In this document: positions 17,600-27,089 of the stretch, one piece after another
How the letters are laid out: each line of letters opens with the position of its first letter
How positions within the stretch are numbered: position 1 is the first letter of the stretch
Assembly (NCBI GenBank): GCA_001602435.1
Contig: CP012156.1
Location: forward strand, 1,446,001 to 1,510,000
Source: Hyphomonadaceae bacterium UKL13-1
Lineage (GTDB): Bacteria > Pseudomonadota > Alphaproteobacteria > Caulobacterales > Aquidulcibacteraceae
DNA: 64,000 nucleotides
Direction: 5' to 3'
Notes under the pieces: generated by a model
Database searches by the model: none
Seen by the model: the letters and a program-made list of their open reading frames with translations, nothing else
What the model was told of the DNA's origin: nothing
Position numbers and translations under genes: made by a program

Positions 17600-19909
17600 T
17601 CAATCAAACGGGGCGTCGGACAGCTCGCCCAAAGTGCGGAATGCGATTTGGAAGCGGATCGACTGCGATGGTTCGATGAAGCGGTTTCGTGTGCCGATTT
17701 CTTCATAGAAAATCCGGAAGTCGGTGCATTCATCGCCATAAATCAAGCCGTAAGCAGAGCGCAGATTGGTGTCGGTGTTGAAGTCGCGATAGAGCGCGCC
17801 AAACAGTTTGAAATTTTTATTGAGTGTTAGGATGACATTGCCCTGCAATTCCTTATTGGCGCGGCTTGGACCCGCCGTCTTGGAATCGAATTCATGATAG
17901 CGAAGGCTTGTTTCTGTGCGCCACAGCTTCAGCCGTGCAATGGCTTCGGTGTGTACCAGTTTCCCAGTATCAGCATCGATACGCAGACGACCGCTTATGC
18001 TGCCATAATCGCCGTGACGCACTTCAAAATCGCCAACCCAGTCAGATTCTTTTCTGTCGAGGTTGGAGGCACGACTAAAGGCACTCGCATCGTCGGTCCG
18101 AATACGGCGGCCCAGAAACGCGTTTGCGCGCAGCGGCAGCGGATTAGAGGTCGTGGTCGGCAGGACGTCGATCCCTGCACGAACGCCGAGACTGACGCGG
18201 CTGCCGGGTTCCCACAGGTCCATGCCCGCAGCGCCCACAGGGCGGAAGAGGCTGGTGGAATCCATTTCAAAGCCCAAGGCGTCTTCGACACGGACGCGAC
18301 TTTGCTGATCATCTTTGCTGGCGACCGTCAGCGACATCCGCGGTTCTAACGTCAAGTTAAAGCGGTTGCCTGGACGGATCAGGGGCCAACGTAAATCAAC
18401 CGACGCCAAGCCTAGACCCCGGCCAAACGAATCCGCCTTGAGGGGTGTGGTCAAGACAGCCCCGGTGTTGGAACCCTCGCTGTAGTCAAAATAATCACCA
18501 CGCACCATGGCCATAGGCTCAAGGACTAAGCCTCCCGGGAGAAGTTGCGTGCCCCGCCAGGTCGCGCCGATATTGCCGCGGATGGAGTCGAGACGTCCTT
18601 CGGTCCGCATCAGCGAAACGGCGGAGCCCGAGACATCCAGCCGGCCATTCATCGGACCAATCAGCCAGCGATAGGTGCCGTCTACCAGCGGGGCGACGCG
18701 CGGGAGATTCTTTCGCCGTTCACCGGGCACAAGGTCTTGAAACACCGCGCTCAATGACCGCACGTAAAAACGATCTGATTGGCCCTGCACATAGAGTTGG
18801 GACATCAGCCGCGACGTCTGTGGCCGGACTAAGCCAGCCTGCAGGTTTTCCTGGCCAATGCGATAGCGAAAAAGATAAAGGTCATCACTGGCGCTTTCGG
18901 CTGTGAAGCCCCAGTTCCACGTGTCGTTGATTTTGAACTCGCCATTGCCGAAAATATGGCCGCGCCAGTCGGATTCACCAAATTTTTCACCGCGCTTGCC
19001 AAAGAACTTTTCCTTGGTGACCGACCCATTGAGGAAGAGCCCACCGGAATAGAATTTCCGGCGGTAATCCAGTTGCAGAACCGGATTGATATATTGGCTG
19101 ATAATCGGCGTGATGGTGATGTCTGACGACGCATCAATCACTTGCAAATAGGGCTGTTCAATGAAGTAGCCATTACGTGAAGATTCACCGGGTTTAGGTT
19201 GCAGCAAGCCTGAACGCCGCCCGGCAGAGGGGTCACCATGGGCAAAATAAGGGACGTAAAGAACCGGAACGCCCTTCACCTCGAACACGACGTCATTATA
19301 GACAATCGACTCGGCCCGCTCGTTCTGCATGGCCCGACGTGCGCGAATGATCCAAGAAGGTTTGGTCTTGCCATCCTTACAGATCGGGCAGGCGGTAAAG
19401 ACCGCTTGCGACATGAGTTTGCGGTCGCCTTCGCGGGTCACTACCGCATTGGCGGCTAAGGTTGAACCGTCGGCAAATCGCGAGGCAAAATTGCCCGCAA
19501 CGCCACTCGATAACTCGTCGTCCAAGGTCAGTTCGTCGGCAAACGTGGTCGAGCCATCGGCATTAACGACCGTGACATGGCCGAAGGCTTTCACGATGCC
19601 TGTATTCTGATTGTAGTTGATCTGATCGGCCCGAACCGTCCGGCCGTTGTTGCGTGCGGTGACATTGCCTTTGGCGATCAAGACGCCGGCTTCATCACCT
19701 TGTTCAATCGCGTCGGCTTCCAGCAATACAGGGTCTTCTGCCTTGGCTCGCGCGGGCGCGCTAATCGGGCTGATCGTCTTGGTTGTCGCTTTAGCAGCTG
19801 GAGCCTCTTGAAGATTCCAGTCAGGTTTTTCGCGCGCAACAGCAAGCGCAGGAACCATAAGGGCTCCGAGCGAAACGGCCAGTAACTGACGTTGCAGTGC
19901 GCGGGACAT
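17600..19909 (-). CDS. lptD: LPS-assembly protein LptD
   Basis: LptD is the outer-membrane barrel that inserts lipopolysaccharide on the cell surface. The 769-residue protein has a signal peptide (cleavage near ALAVA, residue 25), an N-terminal jellyroll (about 55-200: LLEADAIEQGDEAGVLIAKG, then VTARNNGRTVRADQINYN), and a C-terminal barrel rich in alternating strands. Cysteines sit at FTACPICKDG and near the C-terminus at GDECTDF, so a disulfide linking the N-terminal domain and barrel is possible. It lies between lptG and surA. Confidence 0.94.
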   Translation of the reverse strand: MSRALQRQLLAVSLGALMVPALAVAREKPDWNLQEAPAAKATTKTISPISAPARAKAEDPVLLEADAIEQGDEAGVLIAKGNVTARNNGRTVRADQINYNQNTGIVKAFGHVTVVNADGSTTFADELTLDDELSSGVAGNFASRFADGSTLAANAVVTREGDRKLMSQAVFTACPICKDGKTKPSWIIRARRAMQNERAESIVYNDVVFEVKGVPVLYVPYFAHGDPSAGRRSGLLQPKPGESSRNGYFIEQPYLQVIDASSDITITPIISQYINPVLQLDYRRKFYSGGLFLNGSVTKEKFFGKRGEKFGESDWRGHIFGNGEFKINDTWNWGFTAESASDDLYLFRYRIGQENLQAGLVRPQTSRLMSQLYVQGQSDRFYVRSLSAVFQDLVPGERRKNLPRVAPLVDGTYRWLIGPMNGRLDVSGSAVSLMRTEGRLDSIRGNIGATWRGTQLLPGGLVLEPMAMVRGDYFDYSEGSNTGAVLTTPLKADSFGRGLGLASVDLRWPLIRPGNRFNLTLEPRMSLTVASKDDQQSRVRVEDALGFEMDSTSLFRPVGAAGMDLWEPGSRVSLGVRAGIDVLPTTTSNPLPLRANAFLGRRIRTDDASAFSRASNLDRKESDWVGDFEVRHGDYGSISGRLRIDADTGKLVHTEAIARLKLWRTETSLRYHEFDSKTAGPSRANKELQGNVILTLNKNFKLFGALYRDFNTDTNLRSAYGLIYGDECTDFRIFYEEIGTRNRFIEPSQSIRFQIAFRTLGELSDAPFD

Positions 19910-19990
19910 AAGCGATCCTTAATGAGTCGCCAGAGCGGAAATACTCGTTTGGGTGTAATGAGCGACTCACCCCGCGTCTAGCGGTTAAGC

Positions 19991-21088
19991 TCACCCATCT
20001 TCGCGATAAGAGACTGTTGCAAGGGCAATAAAGAGCGCTGCAAGCGGCGGGCACCAAGCTGCGATCCAGCTCGGCGCATAGCCCGCTGTAGCCAGAGCAC
20101 CGGAAATATCATTGACGAAATAAACGAGCAGACCGGCTGCAATGGCCGCTGCAGCCATAATGGCACGTTGGCCGAACCGGTCACCGCTCAAGGACAACAC
20201 CGCTGCAATCATCGCCATCGATAAAAGTGCGATCGGTAGCGCTAGTTTCCGATGGAATTGCAGCCAATAGCGTTGGGGTGAGCCACCCGCAGCTTCAGCA
20301 TCGCGTGCGGCGCGCGGCAGATCCCAGATCGACATCGCACGTGCCGTTGCATCCTTATTTTTCTGGCTGTCGTCCAAGCGATCCTTGAGAATCGGGAAAC
20401 TCAGAGTCTCAAATGGGGTGGCTTGGGTGCCAATCGAGGACTTGACCCCATTGAAGAGGGTCCAGGATTGGTCGGTTCGCCGCGCGGTCTTTGCGTCATA
20501 GCGTGCGACAAAGCGTGAATCGGTCTTACTGAAGGCTAAGAGTGTCACATTGCTGTATTGTCCAGCAGAACCAGCCTCTGCAGAGACGGTGATCTGGAGG
20601 TCGGGTCCTCGATCCTTGATCCACATCATGGTGCGTCCACCTTCACCCGTTTTTGTGGTGGCGACGGCAGTGAGGGCTTGCAATTGGGTCTCATAGGCGA
20701 GGTTTAGACGCGCTGCAGAGGGGCCCAAGATAAAGATCGCAAATAGCCCGACCAAAGCTGCCAAGACTGCGACAGGGCTTAAAAAGCGCCATGTCGAAAC
20801 GCCAGAGGCGCGCATGGCAACAATCTCTGAGCTCCGCGCCAAGCGCATAAAGGTGACGATGGAGCCAACCAGCACAGCAAACGGCAAAGCAAGTTCCAAA
20901 ATCCCCGGCGTACGCATTAGGGTAAAGCGCAGGGCGGTGAACGTGTTGGCATTGGCCACCCCAGAGACATTCCGCAATTGCTCAACGATATCGACCAGAA
21001 TGATTGAGAGGCACACCCCGCCAGCCGCTACCAAAATCCCAAATAGCGTCTGCCTAAAAATGTAGAGATCGAGCTGACTAATGTGCAT
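19991..21088 (-). CDS. lptG: LPS export ABC transporter permease LptG
   Basis: One of two paired inner-membrane permeases that pull LPS out of the inner membrane. Start ATG 21088 (365 residues, MHISQLDLYIFRQTL) overlaps the lptF stop by 11 nt. Three N-terminal helices with the LPFAVLVGSIVTFMRLARSSEIVAMRASGVS coupling segment are followed by a periplasmic beta-jellyroll and three C-terminal helices. The ATPase LptB is not in this window. Confidence 0.93.
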   Translation of the reverse strand: MHISQLDLYIFRQTLFGILVAAGGVCLSIILVDIVEQLRNVSGVANANTFTALRFTLMRTPGILELALPFAVLVGSIVTFMRLARSSEIVAMRASGVSTWRFLSPVAVLAALVGLFAIFILGPSAARLNLAYETQLQALTAVATTKTGEGGRTMMWIKDRGPDLQITVSAEAGSAGQYSNVTLLAFSKTDSRFVARYDAKTARRTDQSWTLFNGVKSSIGTQATPFETLSFPILKDRLDDSQKNKDATARAMSIWDLPRAARDAEAAGGSPQRYWLQFHRKLALPIALLSMAMIAAVLSLSGDRFGQRAIMAAAAIAAGLLVYFVNDISGALATAGYAPSWIAAWCPPLAALFIALATVSYREDG

Positions 21089-22235
21089 AGCCGCCTCGCA
21101 GGTTGGACTTGGACTTGGACTTTGGCTCAATCCTGTCGGATAGACTCACAAAGCCAGGCAACCGCATCCGCATGGAGCGTGTGGCAAAGAAGAGTACGGC
21201 CAGCGGAATCAGATACAGAACAAGCCCAAGGCCAGGCTGATCGGCAACAGTAGGAATGAGGCCAGTAAAGCTCAACAGCATGAAGATCAGACCGCCAAAG
21301 GCCCAACCAATCCGGGCCGCATAGCCTTGGCGTGAGAATGAGCCACCCAAAACTGCCAACATCGCCAAGGCGACAGAAGACAGGCAGATTATCGGAGCAG
21401 CTAAGCGTCGATGCGCCTCGGCCAATAAGTCACCGACATGGTCACGGTCCCAATAATCGGTAAGGTCCGGCTTTAGCAATTGCGGAAGGAAGCGGTCTGA
21501 AGGTTTGTAGAAAAGTTCGAGGTTTTTGTCGGCAAAGCCGCGCAACTCCACGACATAATTGGAAAAACCAATCATGTCGATTTGACCGTTTTCCAGTTTG
21601 CGCTGGACCGATCCATCTTGAAGGACAATTACTGGACCAGTTTCAAGTTTCGCAATCGTCCCGCGCTCTGCGGCATAGATAACCGGGCTCGAAGCCGACT
21701 TGGTGTCAGAAATGATGAGGCCGTTCAGGGTCCCGTCGCGGTCAATACGGCGCGCAAAAACCATGAGCCCATCGACGGTCGAGCGGAACTCGCCCTCGCG
21801 GACCATGGAGCTGGCGAAATCTGCCCGGATTTCAAACAGGCGCTCGCGCATTTCTCTTAGCGCCAAGGGTTGGACAAACAAATTGACGGCGAGCGCCGCG
21901 ACCGCGCCCATGGCTGCCAAGCGGAAGGCAGGCTCCGCCACGCGCCACAAAGTCCAGCCTGCGCCATAGGCCACGATAATCTCATTATCCTGATGCAAGC
22001 GGCCATAGGTCCAACTGACGGCGGCAAACAGGCCAACCGGCATAACAATCGCCATGATCTGGGGTGTCGCCAACAAGGAAATGCCTAAGAAGGTTGCCGC
22101 ACTTTGGCCACGCTCAAAGAGCAAATCGAGCTGGGAAAGACTTTGGGTCAATAAGGCAATCAGCGTCAGCCCGACCATAATCAGGAGAAACACGGGGACC
22201 AATTGGCCAAAATAATAGCGTTGGAGCTTGTTCAT
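21078..22235 (-). CDS. lptF: LPS export ABC transporter permease LptF
   Basis: Partner permease of LptG, 385 residues. It begins MNKLQRYYFGQLVPVF, has the helical segment with VMPVGLFAAVSWTYGRL before the NEIIVAYGAGWT coupling helix, a periplasmic domain, and three C-terminal helices ending in the RSMRMRL basic patch. It is the first gene of the minus-strand cluster lptF-lptG-lptD-surA-pdxA-rsmA and is divergent from pepA. Confidence 0.93.
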   Translation of the reverse strand: MNKLQRYYFGQLVPVFLLIMVGLTLIALLTQSLSQLDLLFERGQSAATFLGISLLATPQIMAIVMPVGLFAAVSWTYGRLHQDNEIIVAYGAGWTLWRVAEPAFRLAAMGAVAALAVNLFVQPLALREMRERLFEIRADFASSMVREGEFRSTVDGLMVFARRIDRDGTLNGLIISDTKSASSPVIYAAERGTIAKLETGPVIVLQDGSVQRKLENGQIDMIGFSNYVVELRGFADKNLELFYKPSDRFLPQLLKPDLTDYWDRDHVGDLLAEAHRRLAAPIICLSSVALAMLAVLGGSFSRQGYAARIGWAFGGLIFMLLSFTGLIPTVADQPGLGLVLYLIPLAVLFFATRSMRMRLPGFVSLSDRIEPKSKSKSNLRGGYAH

Positions 22236-22401
22236 GGTTCCGTTAGCTGCGCTGGGGAGGCAACGATTGACAGCTTGCCAGTTGCACCTAACACCGCGCC
22301 GCGCAATTTAGAAGTCACCATCTTACCATCCAGCTCGGCTGGATCCGTTTTTTGTCGGCGCGCCGCGGTGGGCTGACCCAGCATTTGGGAGCGTGAAAGC
22401 T

Positions 22402-23892
22402 ATGAAAGTTGAATTTACTGCAGCGACACAAGCCAAAGCGATGATTGCTTTCGTTGGTCAGACCGACGGGCAGGCCGCTTTTTCCCCGCCGGCGCAAAAG
22501 CTCGATCGCGCCTGTAAATCAAGGCTCTCTAAGGCCGTCGCAGCGGCCAAATTCAACGGTGCCGCTGGCAAATTGTTGACCGTCCATGCCCCCAGCGATG
22601 CCCTTGATGTCGTGGTTCTGGTGGGCGTCGGCGATCTCGCGAAAGTAGATGGCGCGGTGCTGGAACGTGCGGCTGCCGCTGGTGCAAAGACCCTCCTGAC
22701 TTCCGGTGTTGAAACCGCCGGTGTGGCGCTGGCAGGCTGGAAGAAGGTCGCGACTGGCACCCATGCCGCGCGAATCGGCTTTGGAGCCGCATTGGCCGCT
22801 TATCGGTTCGACACCTATCGCACCCAATTGAAAGCCGAACAAAAGCCAAGCTTGAAGACGCTCGAAATCGATGTGGCCGACGGGGCCGATGTTTGGGCAG
22901 CGCATCAAGCCGTGGTCGATGGCGTCAGCTTTGCGCGTGACCTCGTCAACGAGCCCGCCAATGTGTTGCACCCCGAGGAATTCGCAAAGCGCTTGAAGGA
23001 ACTCAAGAGCTTGGGCGTTGAGGTAGAAGTTCTGGGCGAAGCACAAATGGCGGCTTTGGGTATGCATTCGCTTCTGGGCGTGGGCCTCGGTTCGGCACGC
23101 GAAAGCCAATTGGTTGTGATGAAGTGGCAGGGTGGTGGCGATGAAGCGCCTTTGGCCTTGGTCGGTAAAGGTGTCTGCTTTGATACCGGCGGCATTTCGA
23201 TCAAGCCATCTGGCGGCATGGAAGACATGAAGGGCGATATGGGTGGTGCGGCCGCCGTTGCCGGGGCCATGCGCGCCCTTGCGGGCCGGAAAGCCAAGGC
23301 CAATGTCGTGGGCCTCGTGGGTCTTGTTGAAAATATGCCAGACGGTCTTGCCCAGCGCCCAGGTGACATCGTCACCTCCATGAGTGGTCAAACCATCGAA
23401 GTGTTGAATACCGATGCCGAAGGCCGCTTGGTCCTTTGCGATGTCATGACTTATGCGCAGGAAAAACATGCACCTAAGGCCATGATTGATCTGGCAACCT
23501 TGACCGGCGCGATCATCATCTCACTCGGCCATGAGTTTGCCGGTCTGTTCTCAAACTCAGACGACCTGTCGACTAAAATCACCAAGGCAGGGATTGTGGC
23601 CGAAGAGCCTGTGTGGCGCTTTCCGCTAACTCCGGCCTATAACAAGTTGATGGATAGCCCCATTGCCGACATGAAGAACGTTCAGCGTTCAGGGGGCGGG
23701 GCAGGTGCGGGTTCCATTACTGCGGCGCAATTCCTCCAACGCTTTGTGAAAGAGGGTGTCGAATGGGCGCATATCGACATTGCTGGAACGGCTTGGAAGC
23801 CCGGCAATGATGATCCGCGTGAACCGTCGTGGGGCACAGGCTATGGCGTACGTTTGCTCAACCGCTTGGTTGCGGATTCGTTTGAAGGCTAA
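22402..23892 (+). CDS. pepA: Leucyl aminopeptidase (M17)
   Basis: A cytosolic, two-metal hexameric aminopeptidase. The 496-residue protein has an N-terminal macro-like domain and a C-terminal catalytic domain with KGVCFDTGGISIKPSGGMEDMK (metal and catalytic Lys) and the M17 signature NTDAEGRLVL. I chose ATG 22402; GTG 22393 is possible but too close to the GGGAG site. PepA with holC downstream is a common proteobacterial pairing. Confidence 0.95.
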   Translation: MKVEFTAATQAKAMIAFVGQTDGQAAFSPPAQKLDRACKSRLSKAVAAAKFNGAAGKLLTVHAPSDALDVVVLVGVGDLAKVDGAVLERAAAAGAKTLLTSGVETAGVALAGWKKVATGTHAARIGFGAALAAYRFDTYRTQLKAEQKPSLKTLEIDVADGADVWAAHQAVVDGVSFARDLVNEPANVLHPEEFAKRLKELKSLGVEVEVLGEAQMAALGMHSLLGVGLGSARESQLVVMKWQGGGDEAPLALVGKGVCFDTGGISIKPSGGMEDMKGDMGGAAAVAGAMRALAGRKAKANVVGLVGLVENMPDGLAQRPGDIVTSMSGQTIEVLNTDAEGRLVLCDVMTYAQEKHAPKAMIDLATLTGAIIISLGHEFAGLFSNSDDLSTKITKAGIVAEEPVWRFPLTPAYNKLMDSPIADMKNVQRSGGGAGAGSITAAQFLQRFVKEGVEWAHIDIAGTAWKPGNDDPREPSWGTGYGVRLLNRLVADSFEG

Positions 23893-23897
23893 GCCAC

Positions 23898-24359
23898 ATG
23901 ACCGAAGCGGCGGCGGAAATCTGGTTCTATCATCTGGAATCGGCCAGCGTCGAAGAGACTTTGCCGCCGCTGATTGAAAAATGCTTGGACCGGGGGTGGC
24001 GTGCGCATGTGCTCTCACCCTCGGCAGAGCGCTTACAGGCGCTGGATGGCCATTTGTGGACGTGGAAGCCCAATTCTTGGCTGCCACATCACAGTCCCGG
24101 CTCGCAAGAGGGGCATGTGGCACCCATTCAACTCGGCGATTCCCAGGGTGAAGCACGGGCCGCTGAGGCGGTGTTTCTGCTCGATGGGGCAAGCTGGGGA
24201 CCTTTAGATGGGGTTTCCCGGATCTTTGTTTTGTTTGATGGCCGAGACCCCGACAATGTGACCCATGCCCGTCAGCAATGGCGGGTGGCCAAAGAGGCAG
24301 GCCTTTCGCCGACCTACTGGCGTCAAGGAGAGGATGGACGATGGGCAAAGAATGGCTGA
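23898..24359 (+). CDS. holC: DNA polymerase III chi subunit
   Basis: Chi is the clamp-loader accessory subunit that links to SSB. This 153-residue protein has the chi pattern: EIWFYHLESASVEETLPPLIEKCLDRGWRAHVL, then the DGHLWTW and FLPH-like WLPHHSPG segments. It starts five bases after pepA. Its 3' end overlaps the start of the next gene by 19 nt. Confidence 0.9.
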   Translation: MTEAAAEIWFYHLESASVEETLPPLIEKCLDRGWRAHVLSPSAERLQALDGHLWTWKPNSWLPHHSPGSQEGHVAPIQLGDSQGEARAAEAVFLLDGASWGPLDGVSRIFVLFDGRDPDNVTHARQQWRVAKEAGLSPTYWRQGEDGRWAKNG

Positions 24360-24709
24360 TGATCCTCATGTTGGCCTTTGCCAACGATCCGGTTGCGAAG
24401 ACCGAACCGCCCAAGGCTGCGCCACCGCCCGTTGCCGGCAGTGAGGCTAAGGCAATGCCCGCGACTTCCCCGTCAAACACCCATGCTTCGGTGCCAAAGG
24501 CAGCAACGCCAGCGCCTCAGCCCAAATGTGATACCGGGCCTTATCGCTCCTTGGTGGGGCGCACTATCAGCGATGTATTAACGATGCGCTTGCCACCGGG
24601 CACCCGCATTTACCGCTTGGGCGACCCAGTGAATGAACCCATTCCGCCTGGTCGTTTGAATATCGAAATCAACCGCGGCACAAGAGTTGGCAGAATCTAT
24701 TGCTCTTAA
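24341..24709 (+). CDS. I78-family peptidase-inhibitor-like protein
   Basis: A 122-residue protein. Residues 1-15 are hydrophobic and may act as a weak export signal, residues 16-62 are an Ala/Pro-rich linker, and residues 63-122 match the I78 inhibitor pattern: Cys63, SLVGRTISDVL, PPGTRIYRLGDPVNEPIPPGRLNIEI, and a final RIYCS with Cys121. Family members inhibit elastase-like serine proteases, with the two cysteines forming a disulfide. ATG 24341 lies inside the end of holC, so it is probably translated from the same transcript. The target protease is unknown. Confidence 0.75.
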   Translation: MGKEWLMILMLAFANDPVAKTEPPKAAPPPVAGSEAKAMPATSPSNTHASVPKAATPAPQPKCDTGPYRSLVGRTISDVLTMRLPPGTRIYRLGDPVNEPIPPGRLNIEINRGTRVGRIYCS

Positions 24710-24811
24710 AGCTTTCAACTCGCCGCTGGTGCTGCTAGACGCCCGCCATCCGACATCAAGATTGCGCGCTCACCCGAGGGCGCGCTTGCTAAACTTCTTA
24801 AGGAGGCCAGT

Positions 24812-25234
24812 GTGGCACTCGAACGTACCTTCTCGATTCTAAAACCAGATGCGACCCGCCGGAACCTGACCGGTGCCGTCAATGCGATGATTGAGGCTGC
24901 TGGCCTGCGCATCGTGGCACAAAAGCGCATCCACATGACCCGCGCCCAAGCCGAGACCTTCTATGGCGTCCACAGCGAGCGTCCATTCTTTGGCGAATTG
25001 GTGGACTTCATGACGTCTGCGCCAGTCGTGGTGCAAGTTCTCGAAGGCGAAAACGCCATTGCCGCTTATCGCGACGTGATGGGCGCAACCAACCCAGCCA
25101 ACGCCGCTGAAGGCACCATCCGCAAAGCGCACGCTGTGTCGGTTGGCGAAAACACCGTCCACGGTTCGGACGCTGCTGAAACGGCTGCTCAAGAAATTGC
25201 GCAATTCTTCGCAGGCAATGAAATCGTCGGCTAA
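24812..25234 (+). CDS. ndk: Nucleoside diphosphate kinase
   Basis: Ndk passes phosphate from ATP to nucleoside diphosphates through a phospho-histidine. The 140-residue protein has [15 protein letters not shown] and the active-site NTVHGSDA with the catalytic His. The start is GTG 24812, with a perfect AGGAGG at 24801-24806. A hairpin of GCGCGC arms lies in the 100-nt spacer before it and a terminator follows it. Confidence 0.97.
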   Translation: MALERTFSILKPDATRRNLTGAVNAMIEAAGLRIVAQKRIHMTRAQAETFYGVHSERPFFGELVDFMTSAPVVVQVLEGENAIAAYRDVMGATNPANAAEGTIRKAHAVSVGENTVHGSDAAETAAQEIAQFFAGNEIVG

Positions 25235-25266
25235 GCCGAGGATTGATCCGCTTAGATTTTGAAAGT

Positions 25267-25295
25267 GGCGGTCGCGCGTGCGGCCGCCATTTTTG
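25267..25295 (+). terminator. Terminator of ndk
   Basis: A 9-bp stem GGCGGTCGC/GCGGCCGCC (one G-T pair) with loop GCGT is followed by a T-rich run. It lies between convergent ndk and purN. Confidence 0.88.
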
Positions 25296-25305
25296 TTTGT
25301 CGGCG

Positions 25306-25944
25306 CTAGCCTAAAAGCGCGAGGCCACCTGGCTTGCCGTCCAGCATTGTGCGACCTTCGACCAGTTTGGCGCGACCTGAAGCAACTGCCTGGACGCAAG
25401 CTGGATAAAGTCGATGCTCTTGTACCAGAACACGGGCGGCCAAATCATCAGGCGTATCGCCGGGCACAATTGGCACGGCCGCTTGGCCAATAATCGCGCC
25501 TTCATCGACACCTGCCGTCACCCAATGGACAGAGCAGCCGTGAATGGTAAGACCGGCCTCTAACGCGCGGGCATGGGTGTGTAGGCCCGGAAAATTGGGT
25601 AGCAGCGAGGGGTGGATATTGATCATCCGCCCTTCATAGCGCGACACAAAATCCGCCCCCATAATCCGCATAAAGCCCGCATAGACAATTAAGTCTGGGC
25701 TAATCTCATCAATCATCTGCGCCAAGGCTGCATCAAACAGGCTGCGGTCTTTAAAACCCTTATGGTCGAGGCAGCGGGCAGCAATGCCAGCTTGTTCCGC
25801 GCGGGTCAGGCCATAGGCGTCTGGCCGATTGGAAATCACATGCACGATCTCATAGGCACAATCATCAGAGCGGCTAGCATCGATCAGGGTCTGCAGATTA
25901 CTGCCGCCGCCTGAAATCAGCACCAAGACGCGCGCCTTGCTCAT
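25306..25944 (-). CDS. purN: Phosphoribosylglycinamide formyltransferase
   Basis: PurN transfers formyl from 10-formyl-THF to GAR in purine synthesis. With ATG 25944 (212 residues; overlaps the purM stop in ATGA) it starts MSKARVLVLISGGGSNLQTLI. The family motifs RMINIHPSLLPNFPG (catalytic His) and HWVTAGVDEGAIIGQ (catalytic Asp) are present. It forms an operon with purM. Confidence 0.96.
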   Translation of the reverse strand: MSKARVLVLISGGGSNLQTLIDASRSDDCAYEIVHVISNRPDAYGLTRAEQAGIAARCLDHKGFKDRSLFDAALAQMIDEISPDLIVYAGFMRIMGADFVSRYEGRMINIHPSLLPNFPGLHTHARALEAGLTIHGCSVHWVTAGVDEGAIIGQAAVPIVPGDTPDDLAARVLVQEHRLYPACVQAVASGRAKLVEGRTMLDGKPGGLALLG

Positions 25945-27011
25945 GCGGCGCGGACTTCGCCAAGCACGATGGGGTCTTGCCCAAGCTCTAGCCACAGGTC
26001 GAGAAGCGCAGGAACATTTTCAGGCGCGACGCTGGCGACCAAGCCGATCCCGCAATTAAAGGTGCGCGCCATTTCGCCAGCAGCAATGCCGCCGGTTTCC
26101 TGCAGCCATTGGAAGACAGGCGGCAGGGTCCAAGCGTGCTCGTCCAAGGCTGGGACAAGATGCTTAGGCAGCATGCGGGGGATATTGTCGGTCAATCCGC
26201 CGCCAGTGATATGGGCTAGGCCCTTCACGAGATCGGCGCGGATCGCAGGCAAAGCGGCTGCAGGGTAAAGCGTGGTTGGCGTCAACAAGGCCTGACCCAA
26301 GGTCTGCCCCTCGCAAAAGGGGCTCGCCGCTTCCCATGACAGGCCACTGATGGCCACCACTTTGCGGATCAAACTATAGCCATTGGAGTGGGGCCCAGAC
26401 GAGGGCAATGCGACCAATACGTCGCCTGGTCGCATGGTCTCAAGCTTTGGCAAAACCTTGTCGCGCTCCACGGCGCCGACCGTAAAGCCCGCGAGATCAT
26501 ATTTGCCATCACTATACATGCCGGGCATTTCAGCGGTTTCCCCGCCGATCAGCGCGCAGCCGGCTTCTTTACAGGCGCGTGCAATCCCGCTGATCACGGC
26601 GGTGGCGACGTCTAGGTCTAGTTTCCCGCAGGCGAAATAATCGAGGAAGAAGAGCGGCTCTGCGCCTTGGGCCAAAACGTCATTGACGCACATGGCGACC
26701 AAGTCTTGGCCAATGCCATCATGAATGCCAGCCGCCAGAGCGATTTCAAGCTTGGTGCCAACACCATCTGTGCCGGAGACGAGAATGGGGTCCGTCATCC
26801 CCAGCGCTTTGAGATCAAACAGACCACCAAAGCCGCCAAGGGCTGCATCGGCACCACGACGCGCCGTCGCCTTCGCCAAGGGCGCAATCCGCTTCACCAA
26901 AGCATCGCCAGCATCAATATCCACGCCTGCGTCCTTATAGGTCAGGCCATTGGCAGGCAGTGTGCCATGAGCGGCATCAGAACGGGGCGGCGTGGGTGAG
27001 TCAGAGGTCAT
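25941..27011 (-). CDS. purM: Phosphoribosylformylglycinamidine cyclo-ligase
   Basis: PurM makes AIR from FGAM with ATP. With ATG 27011 (356 residues) it has YKDAGVDIDAGD, LVSGTDGVGTKLEIA, CVNDVLAQGAEPLFFLDY and GGETAEMPGMY, all family blocks. A longer start at 27071 would overlap the divergent promoter region. It is translationally coupled to purN. Confidence 0.96.
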   Translation of the reverse strand: MTSDSPTPPRSDAAHGTLPANGLTYKDAGVDIDAGDALVKRIAPLAKATARRGADAALGGFGGLFDLKALGMTDPILVSGTDGVGTKLEIALAAGIHDGIGQDLVAMCVNDVLAQGAEPLFFLDYFACGKLDLDVATAVISGIARACKEAGCALIGGETAEMPGMYSDGKYDLAGFTVGAVERDKVLPKLETMRPGDVLVALPSSGPHSNGYSLIRKVVAISGLSWEAASPFCEGQTLGQALLTPTTLYPAAALPAIRADLVKGLAHITGGGLTDNIPRMLPKHLVPALDEHAWTLPPVFQWLQETGGIAAGEMARTFNCGIGLVASVAPENVPALLDLWLELGQDPIVLGEVRAA

Positions 27012-27089
27012 GCAAGCCCTATGATCGGCTACAGCGCAGACCGCAAGAGTGTGTTTCACGTTGGCCTGCATTCGCGCTATAGAGAAGTC

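Noticed and set aside
22519..23469. 316-codon minus-strand ORF across pepA
   Set aside because: Shadow of pepA; no domain and no support from spacing or ribosome site.
27052..27067. parS-like sequence TGTTTCACGTT near purM
   Set aside because: Only the left half matches the 16-bp parS palindrome; the right half does not.
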